Positions 1 through 8,296 of a stretch of DNA of 64,000 nucleotides are shown in pieces; position 1 is the first letter of the stretch; the number at the start of each line of letters is the position of its first letter. The DNA is from Solidesulfovibrio carbinolicus (lineage in GTDB: Bacteria > Desulfobacterota > Desulfovibrionia > Desulfovibrionales > Desulfovibrionaceae): the NCBI RefSeq assembly GCF_004135975.1, contig NZ_CP026538.1:4173501-4237500 (forward strand). The letters run 5' to 3'. The position numbers were made by a program, and so were the translations under genes. The notes under the pieces are model-generated. The model was given only the letters and a program-made list of their open reading frames with translations. It did not search any database and had not been told where the DNA came from.

Positions 1-1
1 C

Positions 2-880
2 AACAGCAATCTGATGGCCGCCAACGCGGCCCGCAACCTGTCCAACTCGTATTCCGCCCTGGCCACCTCGACCCAGCGCCTGTCTTCGGGGCTTCGCATC
101 AACAGCGCCGCCGACGACGCCGCCGGCCTGGCCATTCGCGAGCTCATGCGCGCGGACATCGCTTCCATCAATCAGGGCGTGCGCAACGCCAACGACGCCA
201 TTTCCATGATCCAGACGGCGGACGGCGCGCTCCAGGTCATCGACGAAAAGCTCATCCGCATGAAGGAACTGGCCGAACAGGCCTCCACCGGCACCTACAC
301 CTCGGACCAGCGCCTCATCATTGACTCGGAATACCAGGCCATGGCCTCGGAAATCACCCGAATCGCCAACGCCACGGACTTCAACGGCATCTATCTGCTC
401 AACGGCAACCTGTCCGGCACGACCCACAGCGGCGCCGGCATCAATTCCAGCGGCAAGCTCAAGGTGCACTTCGGGTCCGGCAACGAATCCTCGGAAGACT
501 ACTACTACGTCCAGATCGGCACTTCCACCGCCTCGGCCCTGGGTCTGGGCATCGGCGCCGCCTCGGGCAACGACGGGCGCAGCATCTCCACCCAGCAAAT
601 GGCCCAGAAGGCCCTGGAAGCCATCAACGACGCCATCGTGTCCAAGGACAAGATCCGCGCCAACCTGGGCGCCCTGCAAAACCGTCTGGAGAACACCATC
701 TCCAATCTGCAGATCCAGTCCGAAAACCTCCAGGCCGCCGAATCGCAGATCTCCGACGTGGACGTGGCCACGGAAATGACCCAGTTCGTGCGCAACCAGA
801 TTCTCACCCAGTCGGCGGTGGCCATGCTGTCCCAGGCCAACTCCATGCCTCGGATGGCCATGCAGCTCATCGGCGGCTAA
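2..880 (+). CDS. fliC: Flagellin, 5' end outside window
   Basis: Structural protein of the flagellar filament, secreted through the flagellar export apparatus and polymerised outside the cell. The open frame runs in from the left edge (codons for N-S-N-L precede the first internal Met at 14), so only a few N-terminal codons are missing. The conserved D0/D1 N-terminal motif LSSGLRINSAADDAAGLAI is visible near residues 24-42, and the C-terminal D1/D0 motif FVRNQILTQSAVAMLSQAN near the end. The variable middle domain is short, so this is a compact flagellin of about 300 residues. It is followed by a strong hairpin and then fliD and fliS, the usual filament-cap-chaperone order. Family identification is secure; only the true start is unseen. 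Confidence 0.96.
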   Translation, partial: NSNLMAANAARNLSNSYSALATSTQRLSSGLRINSAADDAAGLAIRELMRADIASINQGVRNANDAISMIQTADGALQVIDEKLIRMKELAEQASTGTYTSDQRLIIDSEYQAMASEITRIANATDFNGIYLLNGNLSGTTHSGAGINSSGKLKVHFGSGNESSEDYYYVQIGTSTASALGLGIGAASGNDGRSISTQQMAQKALEAINDAIVSKDKIRANLGALQNRLENTISNLQIQSENLQAAESQISDVDVATEMTQFVRNQILTQSAVAMLSQANSMPRMAMQLIGG

Positions 881-894
881 TAATCGACGCTTTC

Positions 895-921
895 GGCCGG
901 ACCGCCCCGGGCGGTCCGGCC
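895..921 (+). terminator. Terminator-like hairpin after flagellin gene
   Basis: A perfect 12-bp GC-rich stem (GGCCGGACCGCC paired with GGCGGTCCGGCC) with a 3-nt loop begins 15 bp after the flagellin stop. There is no T-tract, so it may act as a transcript-stabilising 3' structure rather than a classical terminator. Confidence 0.55.
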
Positions 922-930
922 CCTCGCAGT

Positions 931-946
931 TGGCATCCGCCTTGCT
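931..946 (+). promoter_or_regulatory. Sigma-54 type promoter of fliD
   Basis: TGGCATCCGCCTTGCT matches the -24/-12 consensus (TGGCAC-N5-TTGCT) with the diagnostic GG and GC exactly 12 bp apart. It lies 53 bp upstream of the fliD start. Sigma-54 control of middle/late flagellar genes is known in many polar-flagellated bacteria, so the placement makes sense. No enhancer site was identified. Confidence 0.75.
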
Positions 947-999
947 TCTGACGTGACGAAGTCCTGCCGCCAGGAATTTTTTGCCGCCGGGGGAGCACC

Positions 1000-2691
1000 A
1001 TGTCGAACACCGTCAGCAGTTATTCACCGATCACCACCTCGGGGCAGATCACCTATTCGGGCCTGGGCAACGGCACGGATTTCGATTCGATGATCAAAAA
1101 GCTCGTCCAAGTCGAGCAATCACGAATCACGAGCCTGCAGACCTGGAAAAAATCCTGGACCGACAAGCAAGCCGCCTTCCAGGAACTCAACACCCAGATG
1201 CTGACCCTCAAGACCACCCTTGAGGAAATGGACAGCATGGACGAGTTCATGACCAAGACGGTGGATTCCTCGAATTCCACCGTGCTCTCGGCCGTGGCCG
1301 GGGCCGGGGCGGAAAACGGTTCCCACGAGGTCGTGGTCAACCGCCTGGCCACGGCCAAGGCCATGGTCACCACCACCGGCTACGCCAGCGCCTCGACGGA
1401 CATCAATCCTTCAAGCTCCGACGCCGTGTTTGCCTACACCTATAAAGGCACGACCTACACCAACACCATCGGCGACAACGCCACCCTTACCGACCTGGTC
1501 AGCATCATCAACAACGACCCGGGCAACCCCGGGGTCAAGGCCAGCGTTTCCTACGACGGTTCCCAGTATTACCTGCAGCTGCGCGGCATGGACACCGGCT
1601 CCACGGCGAGCCTGGTCATCGCCAGCAACTCGACGCTGTCCGGCTTCGGCAACAGCGATTTCAGCACCATCACCTCCAACGCCAGTGCCCAGCTCAAGCT
1701 CGACGGCTGGCCAACCGCCTCAGGCTCCTGGATCACCCGGGAATCCAACACCGTCACGGATCTTATCCCCGGCCTGACCATGACGCTCAAAAGCACCGGG
1801 TCTTCCACCGTGGTCACCACCACGGACACCGACGCCATCAAGGAAAAAATCGAGACCTTCGTTGAGCAGGTCAACCTCGTGCGCACGAAGATCCGGGAGA
1901 TCAGCAAGGTGGATTCCACCACCAAGCAGGCTTCGCTGCTCACCGGCAACTACGGCATCCAGCTCATCGACACCAATCTCAAGAGCGCCGTGGCCGGGCT
2001 TGGCGTAGGCTTCGACTACGATCAGGACAAGTATTCCACCCTGTCCCAGCTGGGCATTCTCACCGACGCCCAGCAAGGATCGACCACCGAAGGCTTGCTC
2101 GTCATCGACGACGACGTCCTCGACGCCGTCCTGTCCTCCAACGCCGACGCAGTCGGCCAGCTCTTTGCCGCCCAGTACGTAGGCCGCACCAGTTCTTCCG
2201 AATTTTCCATTTCCTCCTACATCAAGAACACCACCAAGAACGGCACCTACCAGCTCTCCTACACCACGGACGCCAGCGGCAAGATCACCGCCGCCACGAT
2301 AAACGGCCACGCCGCGATGTTTAACAGCAACTCCAACCTCATCACCGGCGCCCACGGCTATGACGAAGCCGGCATGGTCATCCGGGTGGTGGACACCACC
2401 CCCGGAACCCACACCGGCGAAGTCGCCCTCAAGCAGGGCAAGGCCGGGCAATTAAGCGACTTGCTCGGGGAGCTGACCGACAGCCAGGACGGGCCCCTGC
2501 ACATTCTCGACGACAACTACGACGACATCACCGCCATGATCGATGAAAAGATCGCCTACGAACAGCGGCGAATATCGACCTATGCCAGCAACTTGCGAAA
2601 GCGGTTCGCCAAGGTCGATTCCATGCTCGGCACCTACGACAAGATGCAAAGCCAACTTGAGTCGCAAATCAAGCAGCTCTCTTCAGATTAA
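1000..2691 (+). CDS. fliD: Flagellar hook-associated protein 2 (filament cap)
   Basis: FliD forms the cap at the growing filament tip and guides flagellin folding outside the cell. The 563-residue protein has the N-terminal signature GLGNGTDFDSMIKKLVQVE (about residues 22-40), an amphipathic N-terminal helix region, a large Ser/Thr-rich central domain, and a C-terminal helical stretch (YEQRRISTYASNLRKRFAKV) typical of FliD_C. The start at 1000 follows a GGGGGAG-like ribosome site. It lies between flagellin and fliS, 39 bp before the latter, behind a sigma-54 promoter, and so is probably co-transcribed with fliS. The length is within the usual range for the family. Confidence 0.95.
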   Translation: MSNTVSSYSPITTSGQITYSGLGNGTDFDSMIKKLVQVEQSRITSLQTWKKSWTDKQAAFQELNTQMLTLKTTLEEMDSMDEFMTKTVDSSNSTVLSAVAGAGAENGSHEVVVNRLATAKAMVTTTGYASASTDINPSSSDAVFAYTYKGTTYTNTIGDNATLTDLVSIINNDPGNPGVKASVSYDGSQYYLQLRGMDTGSTASLVIASNSTLSGFGNSDFSTITSNASAQLKLDGWPTASGSWITRESNTVTDLIPGLTMTLKSTGSSTVVTTTDTDAIKEKIETFVEQVNLVRTKIREISKVDSTTKQASLLTGNYGIQLIDTNLKSAVAGLGVGFDYDQDKYSTLSQLGILTDAQQGSTTEGLLVIDDDVLDAVLSSNADAVGQLFAAQYVGRTSSSEFSISSYIKNTTKNGTYQLSYTTDASGKITAATINGHAAMFNSNSNLITGAHGYDEAGMVIRVVDTTPGTHTGEVALKQGKAGQLSDLLGELTDSQDGPLHILDDNYDDITAMIDEKIAYEQRRISTYASNLRKRFAKVDSMLGTYDKMQSQLESQIKQLSSD

Positions 2692-2730
2692 TTCGTTCCT
2701 GCCGATAAGCATGCAAAGGGAGAGAGCTCC

Positions 2731-3486
2731 ATGCAAAACGCCGTCAAGAATTACCTCCAGACCCAGGTGTCCACCACCACCCAGGGCGACCTCGTCATCA
2801 TGCTCTACGACGCGGCCCTCAAGTTCCTGCACCAAGCCAAGGAACGCATCGCCGAAAAAAACTATGCTCAAAAGGGCATCCTCATCTCCAAGGCCCTGGA
2901 CATCCTGTCCGAGCTGCAAGGGTCGCTTAACGTCAACAAGGGCGGGGACTTGGCCGAACGACTGCAAAAGCTCTACTTCTTTTGCAGTTCCCGCCTGCTC
3001 ACCGCCAACCTCAAGATGGACGCGACCAAGATCGACGAGGTGGTGGGCATCTTGACCGGCCTGCGCGAAGCCTTTGTCGAGGCCAACTCCATGGTGGCCA
3101 CCAAGGCCGTGCCGTCCGAGGCGACCCAGAATACCCGGATAGGCGTCACGGCCGCGCCTCTTGGCCGCAACCACCTCGGCGCGGTCATGGCCGGCGCGTC
3201 CTTGCCGCACCCCGGCCTGACGACGCGGCCCATGGCCCCGGTCCGGCCGGCCGCTCCCACCTCCGCCGTCGCCGTCGCGGCGGCCGTGACGACGCCATCG
3301 GCCGCGCCCACGCGCCCCGAAGTGCCCGTGGCCTCGGCCACGCCGCCCGCGGCCGCAACCGTCGAAGCCGAAACCGACCAGGAAGCCGCCCAAAGCGCCC
3401 CAGTCGTCATCGACACGCCCCGGCCAACCATCTCCCCGGTGCGCCGGGCCATGGCCGCCTATTCCCAGGGACGCGCCACGGGATAG
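2731..3486 (+). CDS. fliS: Flagellar secretion chaperone FliS with long C-terminal extension
   Basis: FliS binds the disordered C-terminus of flagellin in the cytoplasm and prevents premature polymerisation. Residues 1 to about 125 are FliS-like: the start MQNAVKNYLQTQVSTTTQGD, then the LVIMLYDAALKFLHQAKERI helix and further helices. The family normally ends near 130 residues, but here the frame continues for about 125 more residues rich in Ala, Pro, Thr and Val with no recognisable domain. The reading frame is open and uninterrupted, with the same high-GC codon use, so the tail looks genuine rather than a frameshift. A GGGAGAG ribosome site precedes the start. The function of the tail is unknown. 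Confidence 0.9.
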   Translation: MQNAVKNYLQTQVSTTTQGDLVIMLYDAALKFLHQAKERIAEKNYAQKGILISKALDILSELQGSLNVNKGGDLAERLQKLYFFCSSRLLTANLKMDATKIDEVVGILTGLREAFVEANSMVATKAVPSEATQNTRIGVTAAPLGRNHLGAVMAGASLPHPGLTTRPMAPVRPAAPTSAVAVAAAVTTPSAAPTRPEVPVASATPPAAATVEAETDQEAAQSAPVVIDTPRPTISPVRRAMAAYSQGRATG

Positions 3487-3756
3487 TATCGCGGCCGCGA
3501 AAAGCCTCCAGGACAATTCGCGGACAACAGACTCAACACACGAGTTTTTCTTAAAAATATATTGTTTAAGGGACGCGACCCGGGCGGCCCGGATCCGGCC
3601 TCGTGCCAAGGGCCTTTTGCCCGGCCGCTCCCGAGGGCGCTGGTGGCGGCTTGGACCGGATCAAGCCGCCGCCACGAGCCGTTTGGCCCAAATCCGGGAA
3701 CCGGGAACATGGCGTCCCGGGCTTGTCGGCGGGGCCACGCCACGCTAGCTTGGGCC
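3487..3756. other. Intergenic, no gene seen
   Basis: The 270 bp after fliS hold one A+T-rich patch (about 3543-3570) that could carry a promoter for the next gene. I see no RNA gene and no clear terminator. A TTG-initiated extension of the downstream frame back to 3562 is possible but has no support. Confidence 0.4.
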
Positions 3757-4974
3757 ATGATCGCCGCCGCACCGCATCCGTTTTTCACCTACAGCGCCGA
3801 AGTGCTGGCCTGGCGGCTCGGCAGCGGTGAAGACGCCGCCTTGCCCCCGGCCGCCGCGCCCGAGACGACCACCGCCCGAGCCGCCCGCGTCCTGCGCGCC
3901 CTGGGCGGACGGCGACGCGTCGCCCTGCTTGGCCTTGGCAGCGGCGATCTGGCCGCCGCCCTGGCCGCCTCCCTGCCGGCCGGGGGCAGTCTGACCCTGG
4001 TCTGCCTGTCGCCGCAAACGGCCCGGCAAGGCCTGGCCACCGGCCGTTTTCCCTGGCTTGCCCCGGACAGCCCGGCCCAGCTCGTCGCCGACACTTCGGT
4101 CCAGGCCGTGTGCCATCTGCTGTGGGCCAACGGCCTGACCCCGGAAAACGCCCTGGTCACGGTGAATCCCGAACCGGCCGAGTCCGCCGAGGCCAAGGGC
4201 CTGGCCCTTGTGCGCCGGTTGCTGACCGCCGGGCGGCTCCTGCCCGATCCCACGCCGTCGCCGGCCGCACAACCGCTGCCGACCCTGGCTCTGCTGGCCC
4301 GGGCCGGCGAACCGGCCCTTGGCGATTTTTTTAAGGCCGCCCGGGGCCTGGCTGCCCGGGCGGTCATCCTCTGGGACGCCTGCGAGGTCCCGCCGGCCGC
4401 CGAAGCCGCCGCCGGCCTGGGCATTCCCGTGCGCCATCTGGCCCGGCCCCTGGGCAGAGATTTCGCGGCCCAGCGCAACGCCCTGCTGGCCGCCTGCCCG
4501 ACCGGCTGGGTGCTGTCCCTGGACCCCGACGAACGGCCCGGCCCCGGTTTCGCCGCCGCCGTCGCCAGGATCATGGCCTGCCCGGAAGCCGGAGCCGCCT
4601 ATTTCCCGCGCCTGACCCTCTATCCCGACCCCGGCCGGGCCAAGGTCGGCCACGGGCTGTGGCCGGACTGGCAACTGCGCCTTTTTCGCACCGACGCCAT
4701 GCCCGGACCGCGCTACGTCCGGCCCCTGCACGAACGCCTGGAAGGCCATCCCGGGGCCGCCGTCCTGGCCCTGGACGCCCCCATCCTCCACCACAACCGG
4801 CTTGTGGCCGACACCGCCGGCGTGGCCGACAAGCTCGAAGCCTTCAGCCGGGTGGCCGGCGCGGCCCGACACCGCTTAAACGCCGATTACCCGACCCTGC
4901 CCCTGGACTTTTTCACGTCCCTGGTCCCGGGCGACGACCCCGGCCGCTGCCTCCTGCTGCCCCCGGGCCTGTAA
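3757..4974 (+). CDS. Glycosyltransferase family 2-like protein with Rossmann-like N-terminus
   Basis: 405 residues from the ATG at 3757, where protein-like composition begins. The C-terminal half (about 200-390) resembles GT2 enzymes of the WaaE type: the RDFAAQRNALL segment (near 239), the acidic LDPDE motif (near 254) where the metal/nucleotide-sugar DxD sits, and a QLRLFR segment, an RPLHE motif and ILHHNRL further on. The N-terminal 150 residues contain a glycine-rich VALLGLGSGDLAAAL motif (about 55-70), like the start of a Rossmann or SAM-methyltransferase fold. Position next to flagellin, fliD and fliS suggests flagellin or surface glycan modification, but this is inference from context only; the sugar and acceptor are unknown. 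Confidence 0.65.
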   Translation: MIAAAPHPFFTYSAEVLAWRLGSGEDAALPPAAAPETTTARAARVLRALGGRRRVALLGLGSGDLAAALAASLPAGGSLTLVCLSPQTARQGLATGRFPWLAPDSPAQLVADTSVQAVCHLLWANGLTPENALVTVNPEPAESAEAKGLALVRRLLTAGRLLPDPTPSPAAQPLPTLALLARAGEPALGDFFKAARGLAARAVILWDACEVPPAAEAAAGLGIPVRHLARPLGRDFAAQRNALLAACPTGWVLSLDPDERPGPGFAAAVARIMACPEAGAAYFPRLTLYPDPGRAKVGHGLWPDWQLRLFRTDAMPGPRYVRPLHERLEGHPGAAVLALDAPILHHNRLVADTAGVADKLEAFSRVAGAARHRLNADYPTLPLDFFTSLVPGDDPGRCLLLPPGL

Positions 4975-5100
4975 CCGCGCCCCGAAACCCCCGCGTCCGG
5001 GCAAGGCCTGGCCGAGGTTGCCTTGGCGGCTTGGAGAAGCTACACTAGGTCTTGTCCATGCAGGCCCTGCCACAGCGCGCCGGGCGTTTCGCGAAGGTAC

Positions 5101-6792
5101 ATGATGCGCATAACCTGTCCTCAATGCGGCTTTTTCCGGGAAATCCCCGACGCCAAGGCCCCGGTCACCCCGACCATGGCCACCTGTCCCAAATGCCGCC
5201 ACCGGTTCCGGTTCCGTCCCCAACCGACCCCGGCCGTCGAAGAATCCTTCGTTACGGCCGAACCCGGCGTGTCCTCCTGGCGTCGCCCCGCCGCCCGACA
5301 GGAGCGTGCCGCCACGCCCCCGGCCGCCTGGGAATCACTGGAAGAACAGGCCGGCGAGACCGACGTCCAGACTGTCCCGGAAGACCTCGCGCCGTCCGGC
5401 CCGGTTCCCGTGGCCGACGCCACCTTCGCGCCTGATCCCGCGCCACGGGCCGACACGATGCCCCAACCGGAAGAAATCCCGGCCGACGACGACGCCGTGC
5501 CGCCCCCTACCCACTGGGAACAGCAGCCCGAACCGCGCCAGCCCCTGATCCAGCGCCGCCGCCTCGACGCCCTGGATGAACAGGACGAGCCGGCCGCCCC
5601 GCCCCGGCCGGCCAAATCCGCCGCCAAACGCCAACCGGCCCCCAGCGTCCGCGAAAACGTGGCGACGCCGTCTCAGCCGGCCCGCCAACCCGGACTCGAA
5701 CCCAAGCCGGAACCCGATTTTTCCGACGCCGACATCCCGGACGAAACCCCCTCGGACGTCGCCCGACGCATCCGCGCCCGGGTCGAACAAGGGCTTGACC
5801 CCACGCCCGCGCCTGAGTCCGTGGCCGCCGCCGCGCCCGAACCGGAACCGGAAGCCGCGCCCGAACCGGCTCCGGCTCCGCCGCGCGCCGCCAAACCCCA
5901 AGCGGCCACGACGCCTCCGCCCCGCGCCACGGCACCCCAGGCCGAAACGCCGGCCGCGCCCCAGGCCTTGGCCCCCGAAGACGCCGCGCCTCCCGCCGCC
6001 ACCAAGGCCCCGGCCGACGACCAGCCCCAGGAAACCACCGTGCGCGCCGACGGCGTGCGTGATATTTGGGCCAGACTGCAAGCCCTCGACGACCGCAAGG
6101 CCGCCCGGCCCCACCTGGAACACCAACGCCCGGCCGAGGACGAACCCGAAGAGCCGGCCCGGGAAACCGTCACCGACCCCGTGCCCTGGGAACGCCAGGA
6201 CGCCTACGGCTTTTTCCCGGCGCTCATCCTTACCCTGCGCAAGATCCTCTTCCAGCCCCTGGATTTTTTCGGCAATCTTCCCGAAGGCCGCCCCAAATCC
6301 AAGGCGCTGGTGTTCAATCTGCTCATCAGCGAATTTTTGCTGCTCATCGACTTCATGTGGACCCTGGCCGGTCTGCGCGCCCGCATCGGCAGCCCGGAAC
6401 AGCCAGACGCCTTAAGCGTGCTCGGCAGTTCGCCCCTGTCGTTTCTGTTGGCCCTGCTCCTGGTGCCCCTGGTCATTTCCATAGGCATCTACCTCGACGC
6501 CTGGGTGACTCATCTGCTGCTCATCCTGTTTCGCAGCACGAAAAAAAGCTTCGACGAGACCTTCCGGGTGCTGTGCTACTCGGCCGCGCCCACCGTGCTC
6601 ACCGCCGTGCCCGTGGCCGGACAGCTCCTGTCCCCGGTCATCCTCGTCTGGTACATGGCCCTGCAAGCCATCGGCCTCAAGAAATGCCACGAAGGCGCCT
6701 ACACGCAGACCCTGGCCGCCATCTTCATCAAATGGTCCATCTACCTCTTCCTGCTCCTGGCCATGCTGCAAAGCTTCACCCCGGGCCAATAA
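5101..6792 (+). CDS. Zinc-ribbon protein with long disordered linker and Yip1-like membrane domain
   Basis: 563 residues. Residues 6-32 form a CPxC...CPxC zinc ribbon (C6, C9, C29, C32) of the MJ0042 / putative zinc-finger type. About 330 residues follow that are very rich in Ala, Pro and Glu with no globular pattern, then from about residue 370 a hydrophobic domain with several membrane helices that looks like the Yip1 family (FFPALILTLRKILFQP, LQPLDFF-like start, later helices). The ATG at 5101 is chosen because the zinc ribbon begins at once and an AAGG ribosome site precedes it; the alternative ATG at 5104 is one codon later. The likely topology is a cytoplasmic metal-binding head tethered to the inner membrane. 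Function unknown; the gene is followed by two unrelated-looking small genes in the same direction. Confidence 0.7.
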   Translation: MMRITCPQCGFFREIPDAKAPVTPTMATCPKCRHRFRFRPQPTPAVEESFVTAEPGVSSWRRPAARQERAATPPAAWESLEEQAGETDVQTVPEDLAPSGPVPVADATFAPDPAPRADTMPQPEEIPADDDAVPPPTHWEQQPEPRQPLIQRRRLDALDEQDEPAAPPRPAKSAAKRQPAPSVRENVATPSQPARQPGLEPKPEPDFSDADIPDETPSDVARRIRARVEQGLDPTPAPESVAAAAPEPEPEAAPEPAPAPPRAAKPQAATTPPPRATAPQAETPAAPQALAPEDAAPPAATKAPADDQPQETTVRADGVRDIWARLQALDDRKAARPHLEHQRPAEDEPEEPARETVTDPVPWERQDAYGFFPALILTLRKILFQPLDFFGNLPEGRPKSKALVFNLLISEFLLLIDFMWTLAGLRARIGSPEQPDALSVLGSSPLSFLLALLLVPLVISIGIYLDAWVTHLLLILFRSTKKSFDETFRVLCYSAAPTVLTAVPVAGQLLSPVILVWYMALQAIGLKKCHEGAYTQTLAAIFIKWSIYLFLLLAMLQSFTPGQ

Positions 6793-6872
6793 CCCGGCGC
6801 GGCCTTGACGGAGCCGACGCGATACGCCCATAACGGACGCAGACCCACAGGGATTCTTCGCGGGAGTGGACC

Positions 6873-7208
6873 ATGCTGTCATGGCTTCAGACCAAATGGC
6901 GCGCCCTGTCCGAGTGGCGGCGAAAAGTCCGGGAACTCCACCCCGACGCCTTTAGGGCCATGGCCGGCGAACTGGCCGAACTGGCCGAAGTCGCCTCCAA
7001 GGTACGCCCCGAAGAACAAGCCTTTCTGCTCAAAATCCGCCGCATCCGCCAGGAAATGCGCGAACTTGAACGCCTGGCCGAACGCCCGGAATTCCGCCTG
7101 CTCTCGGCCAAAAAACGCCACGAATTGCGGGTCAATCTGCTCTCCTCCCGCGAACAGCTCCTCAAAACCCTCTCCGACGCCCCGGTGGTCACCACCACGC
7201 CCCAATAA
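6873..7208 (+). CDS. Small helical coiled-coil protein of unknown function
   Basis: 111 residues, strongly charged, with heptad-like Leu/Ala/Glu/Arg patterns through most of its length (for example IRRIRQEMRELERLAERPEF). There is no signal peptide, membrane segment or metal-binding motif. A GGGAG ribosome site precedes the ATG. It lies 80 bp after the zinc-ribbon/Yip1 gene and 21 bp before a lipoprotein gene, so the three probably form one transcription unit. I do not recognise a family. Confidence 0.7.
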   Translation: MLSWLQTKWRALSEWRRKVRELHPDAFRAMAGELAELAEVASKVRPEEQAFLLKIRRIRQEMRELERLAERPEFRLLSAKKRHELRVNLLSSREQLLKTLSDAPVVTTTPQ

Positions 7209-7229
7209 CGGGCCACTTACGGAGGTCCC

Positions 7230-7922
7230 ATGCGCCACGCCACGCTTCTCCTCCTCGCCGCCCTCGCCGCCGCCCTGCTCGCCGGCTGCTCGGTCGAACC
7301 GAAAATGACGGCCCAGCACACCGTCTACATCGACAACTGGACCAAACGGAACAACCCCGAAGTCTACGTGGAGCCCCAAAAAGCCCCGCCCGTGCCCGTC
7401 TCGGCCCTCATCGTGCCCTTCCAGGTCACCCAGGACATCCCCTACGGCCAAGACCTCGGCGAACAACTCACCCGCGTCGTCTGGCAAACCTGGACCCGCG
7501 ACCGCGTGTTCCCCAAACTGCTCTACGAAGCCAATCTCAAAAACGCCTCCACCCCCCAGGCCGTGGCCCTGGCCCGCAAAATGGGCATCGACACCGTCGT
7601 GGTCGGCAAATTCACCTACATCATGTCCGGCGGCTCGCGCGGCTCCTCAGGCGTGTCCTTCACCTTCGACGTCATCGACGCCCGCAGCGGCGAACGCCTG
7701 TGGTCCATGGCCCACGGCGGCACCATGGAAACCGGCCTGACCGAGGACTATATCCTGTTCCTGCGCAAAAACCGGATGCCCACCGAACCCCTCTCGGCCA
7801 TCACCGCCACTCTGGCCATGGATATGGGCAGCCCCATCACCAACTGGAACTACGGCTACAAAGCCCCGCCCCCAGCCAGCCCCAACCCGCCGCCGCCAGC
7901 GCCAGCGGGCGCGGGGTCGTAG
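7230..7922 (+). CDS. Lipoprotein with CsgG/TolB-N-like domain
   Basis: 230 residues. An N-terminal signal sequence ends in the lipobox LAGC with the lipidated Cys at residue 20, so the mature protein should be anchored in the inner or outer membrane. The mature part has alternating strands and helices, with ALIVPFQVTQDIPYGQDLGE, later MGIDTVVVGKFTYIMSGG, then TFDVIDARSGERLWS. This resembles the CsgG / TolB N-terminal fold used by periplasmic lipoproteins that work on secretion or envelope assembly. The C-terminus is a short Pro/Ala tail. Ribosome site GGAGG precedes the ATG. The assignment to the fold is by pattern only; a specific role is not supported. Confidence 0.65.
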   Translation: MRHATLLLLAALAAALLAGCSVEPKMTAQHTVYIDNWTKRNNPEVYVEPQKAPPVPVSALIVPFQVTQDIPYGQDLGEQLTRVVWQTWTRDRVFPKLLYEANLKNASTPQAVALARKMGIDTVVVGKFTYIMSGGSRGSSGVSFTFDVIDARSGERLWSMAHGGTMETGLTEDYILFLRKNRMPTEPLSAITATLAMDMGSPITNWNYGYKAPPPASPNPPPPAPAGAGS

Positions 7923-7960
7923 GGGAGAAGGGGAGAAGGGGAGAGGATAAAGGCGAAGAG

Positions 7961-8008
7961 CGGGCTCTGCCCGCACCCGCCAGGGGCCTGAGGCCCCTGG
8001 ACCCCCAC
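7961..8008 (+). repeat. 3'-end palindromic element, copy 1 (variant)
   Basis: Lies 39 bp after the lipoprotein stop. The core CCAGGGGCCT-G-AGGCCCCTGG (7980-8000) is a perfect 10-bp inverted repeat, flanked by ...CCCGC on the left and ACCCCC on the right. It carries the same core as eight other copies in this window but a different left flank (GCGGGCTCTGCCCGC instead of GCCTCCGGCGGC). Confidence 0.7.
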
Positions 8009-8032
8009 ATGGTTTGGCTGGGGACCGGGAAT

Positions 8033-8090
8033 GCGAAACGGGCCGATTTTCGCGCGAGGCTTTGATCGCGTGAAAATCGGCCCGTTTCGC
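8033..8090. repeat. Long hairpin A (19-bp perfect stem)
   Basis: Left arm GCGAAACGGGCCGATTTTC (8033-8051) is exactly complementary to 8072-8090. A 20-nt centre itself contains CGCG at both sides. No T-tract or gene overlaps it. Confidence 0.85.
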
Positions 8091-8099
8091 TGGCGAGGT

Positions 8100-8170
8100 G
8101 GGGGCTGGAATTATCGGGTTGCCGTCCGGGCGGCTTCCGCCTGGACGGCAACCCGATAATTCCAGCCCCC
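8100..8170. repeat. Very long hairpin B (28-bp perfect stem extended to 34 pairs)
   Basis: The arm 8100-8127 is exactly complementary to 8143-8170. The centre adds one G-T pair and five G-C pairs around a 3-nt loop (8134-8136), giving an almost complete 71-bp palindrome. It lies between the convergent lipoprotein and tsaB genes, directly after hairpin A. Confidence 0.9.
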
Positions 8171-8228
8171 GTCTTCTCTCGGGCCGGTCGCCCGCCGACC
8201 ATTCCCCCACCCGACCGACCACCCCGCC

Positions 8229-8272
8229 CATGTCGGGGGTTCGGGGGGCTGAGCCCCCCGGCCGCCGGAGGC
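8229..8272 (-). repeat. 3'-end palindromic element, copy 2
   Basis: Core CGGGGGGCT-G-AGCCCCCCG (8242-8260) with GCCTCCGGCGGC on the tsaB side, read on the minus strand. It begins about 25 bp past the tsaB stop, in the standard orientation relative to that gene. Confidence 0.75.
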
Positions 8273-8296
8273 GCTCTTCTCTCTTTCTCTCCCCCA

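Noticed and set aside
3562..3756. Upstream extension of the glycosyltransferase gene
   Set aside because: It would need a TTG start without ribosome site, and its composition is not protein-like before the ATG at 3757.
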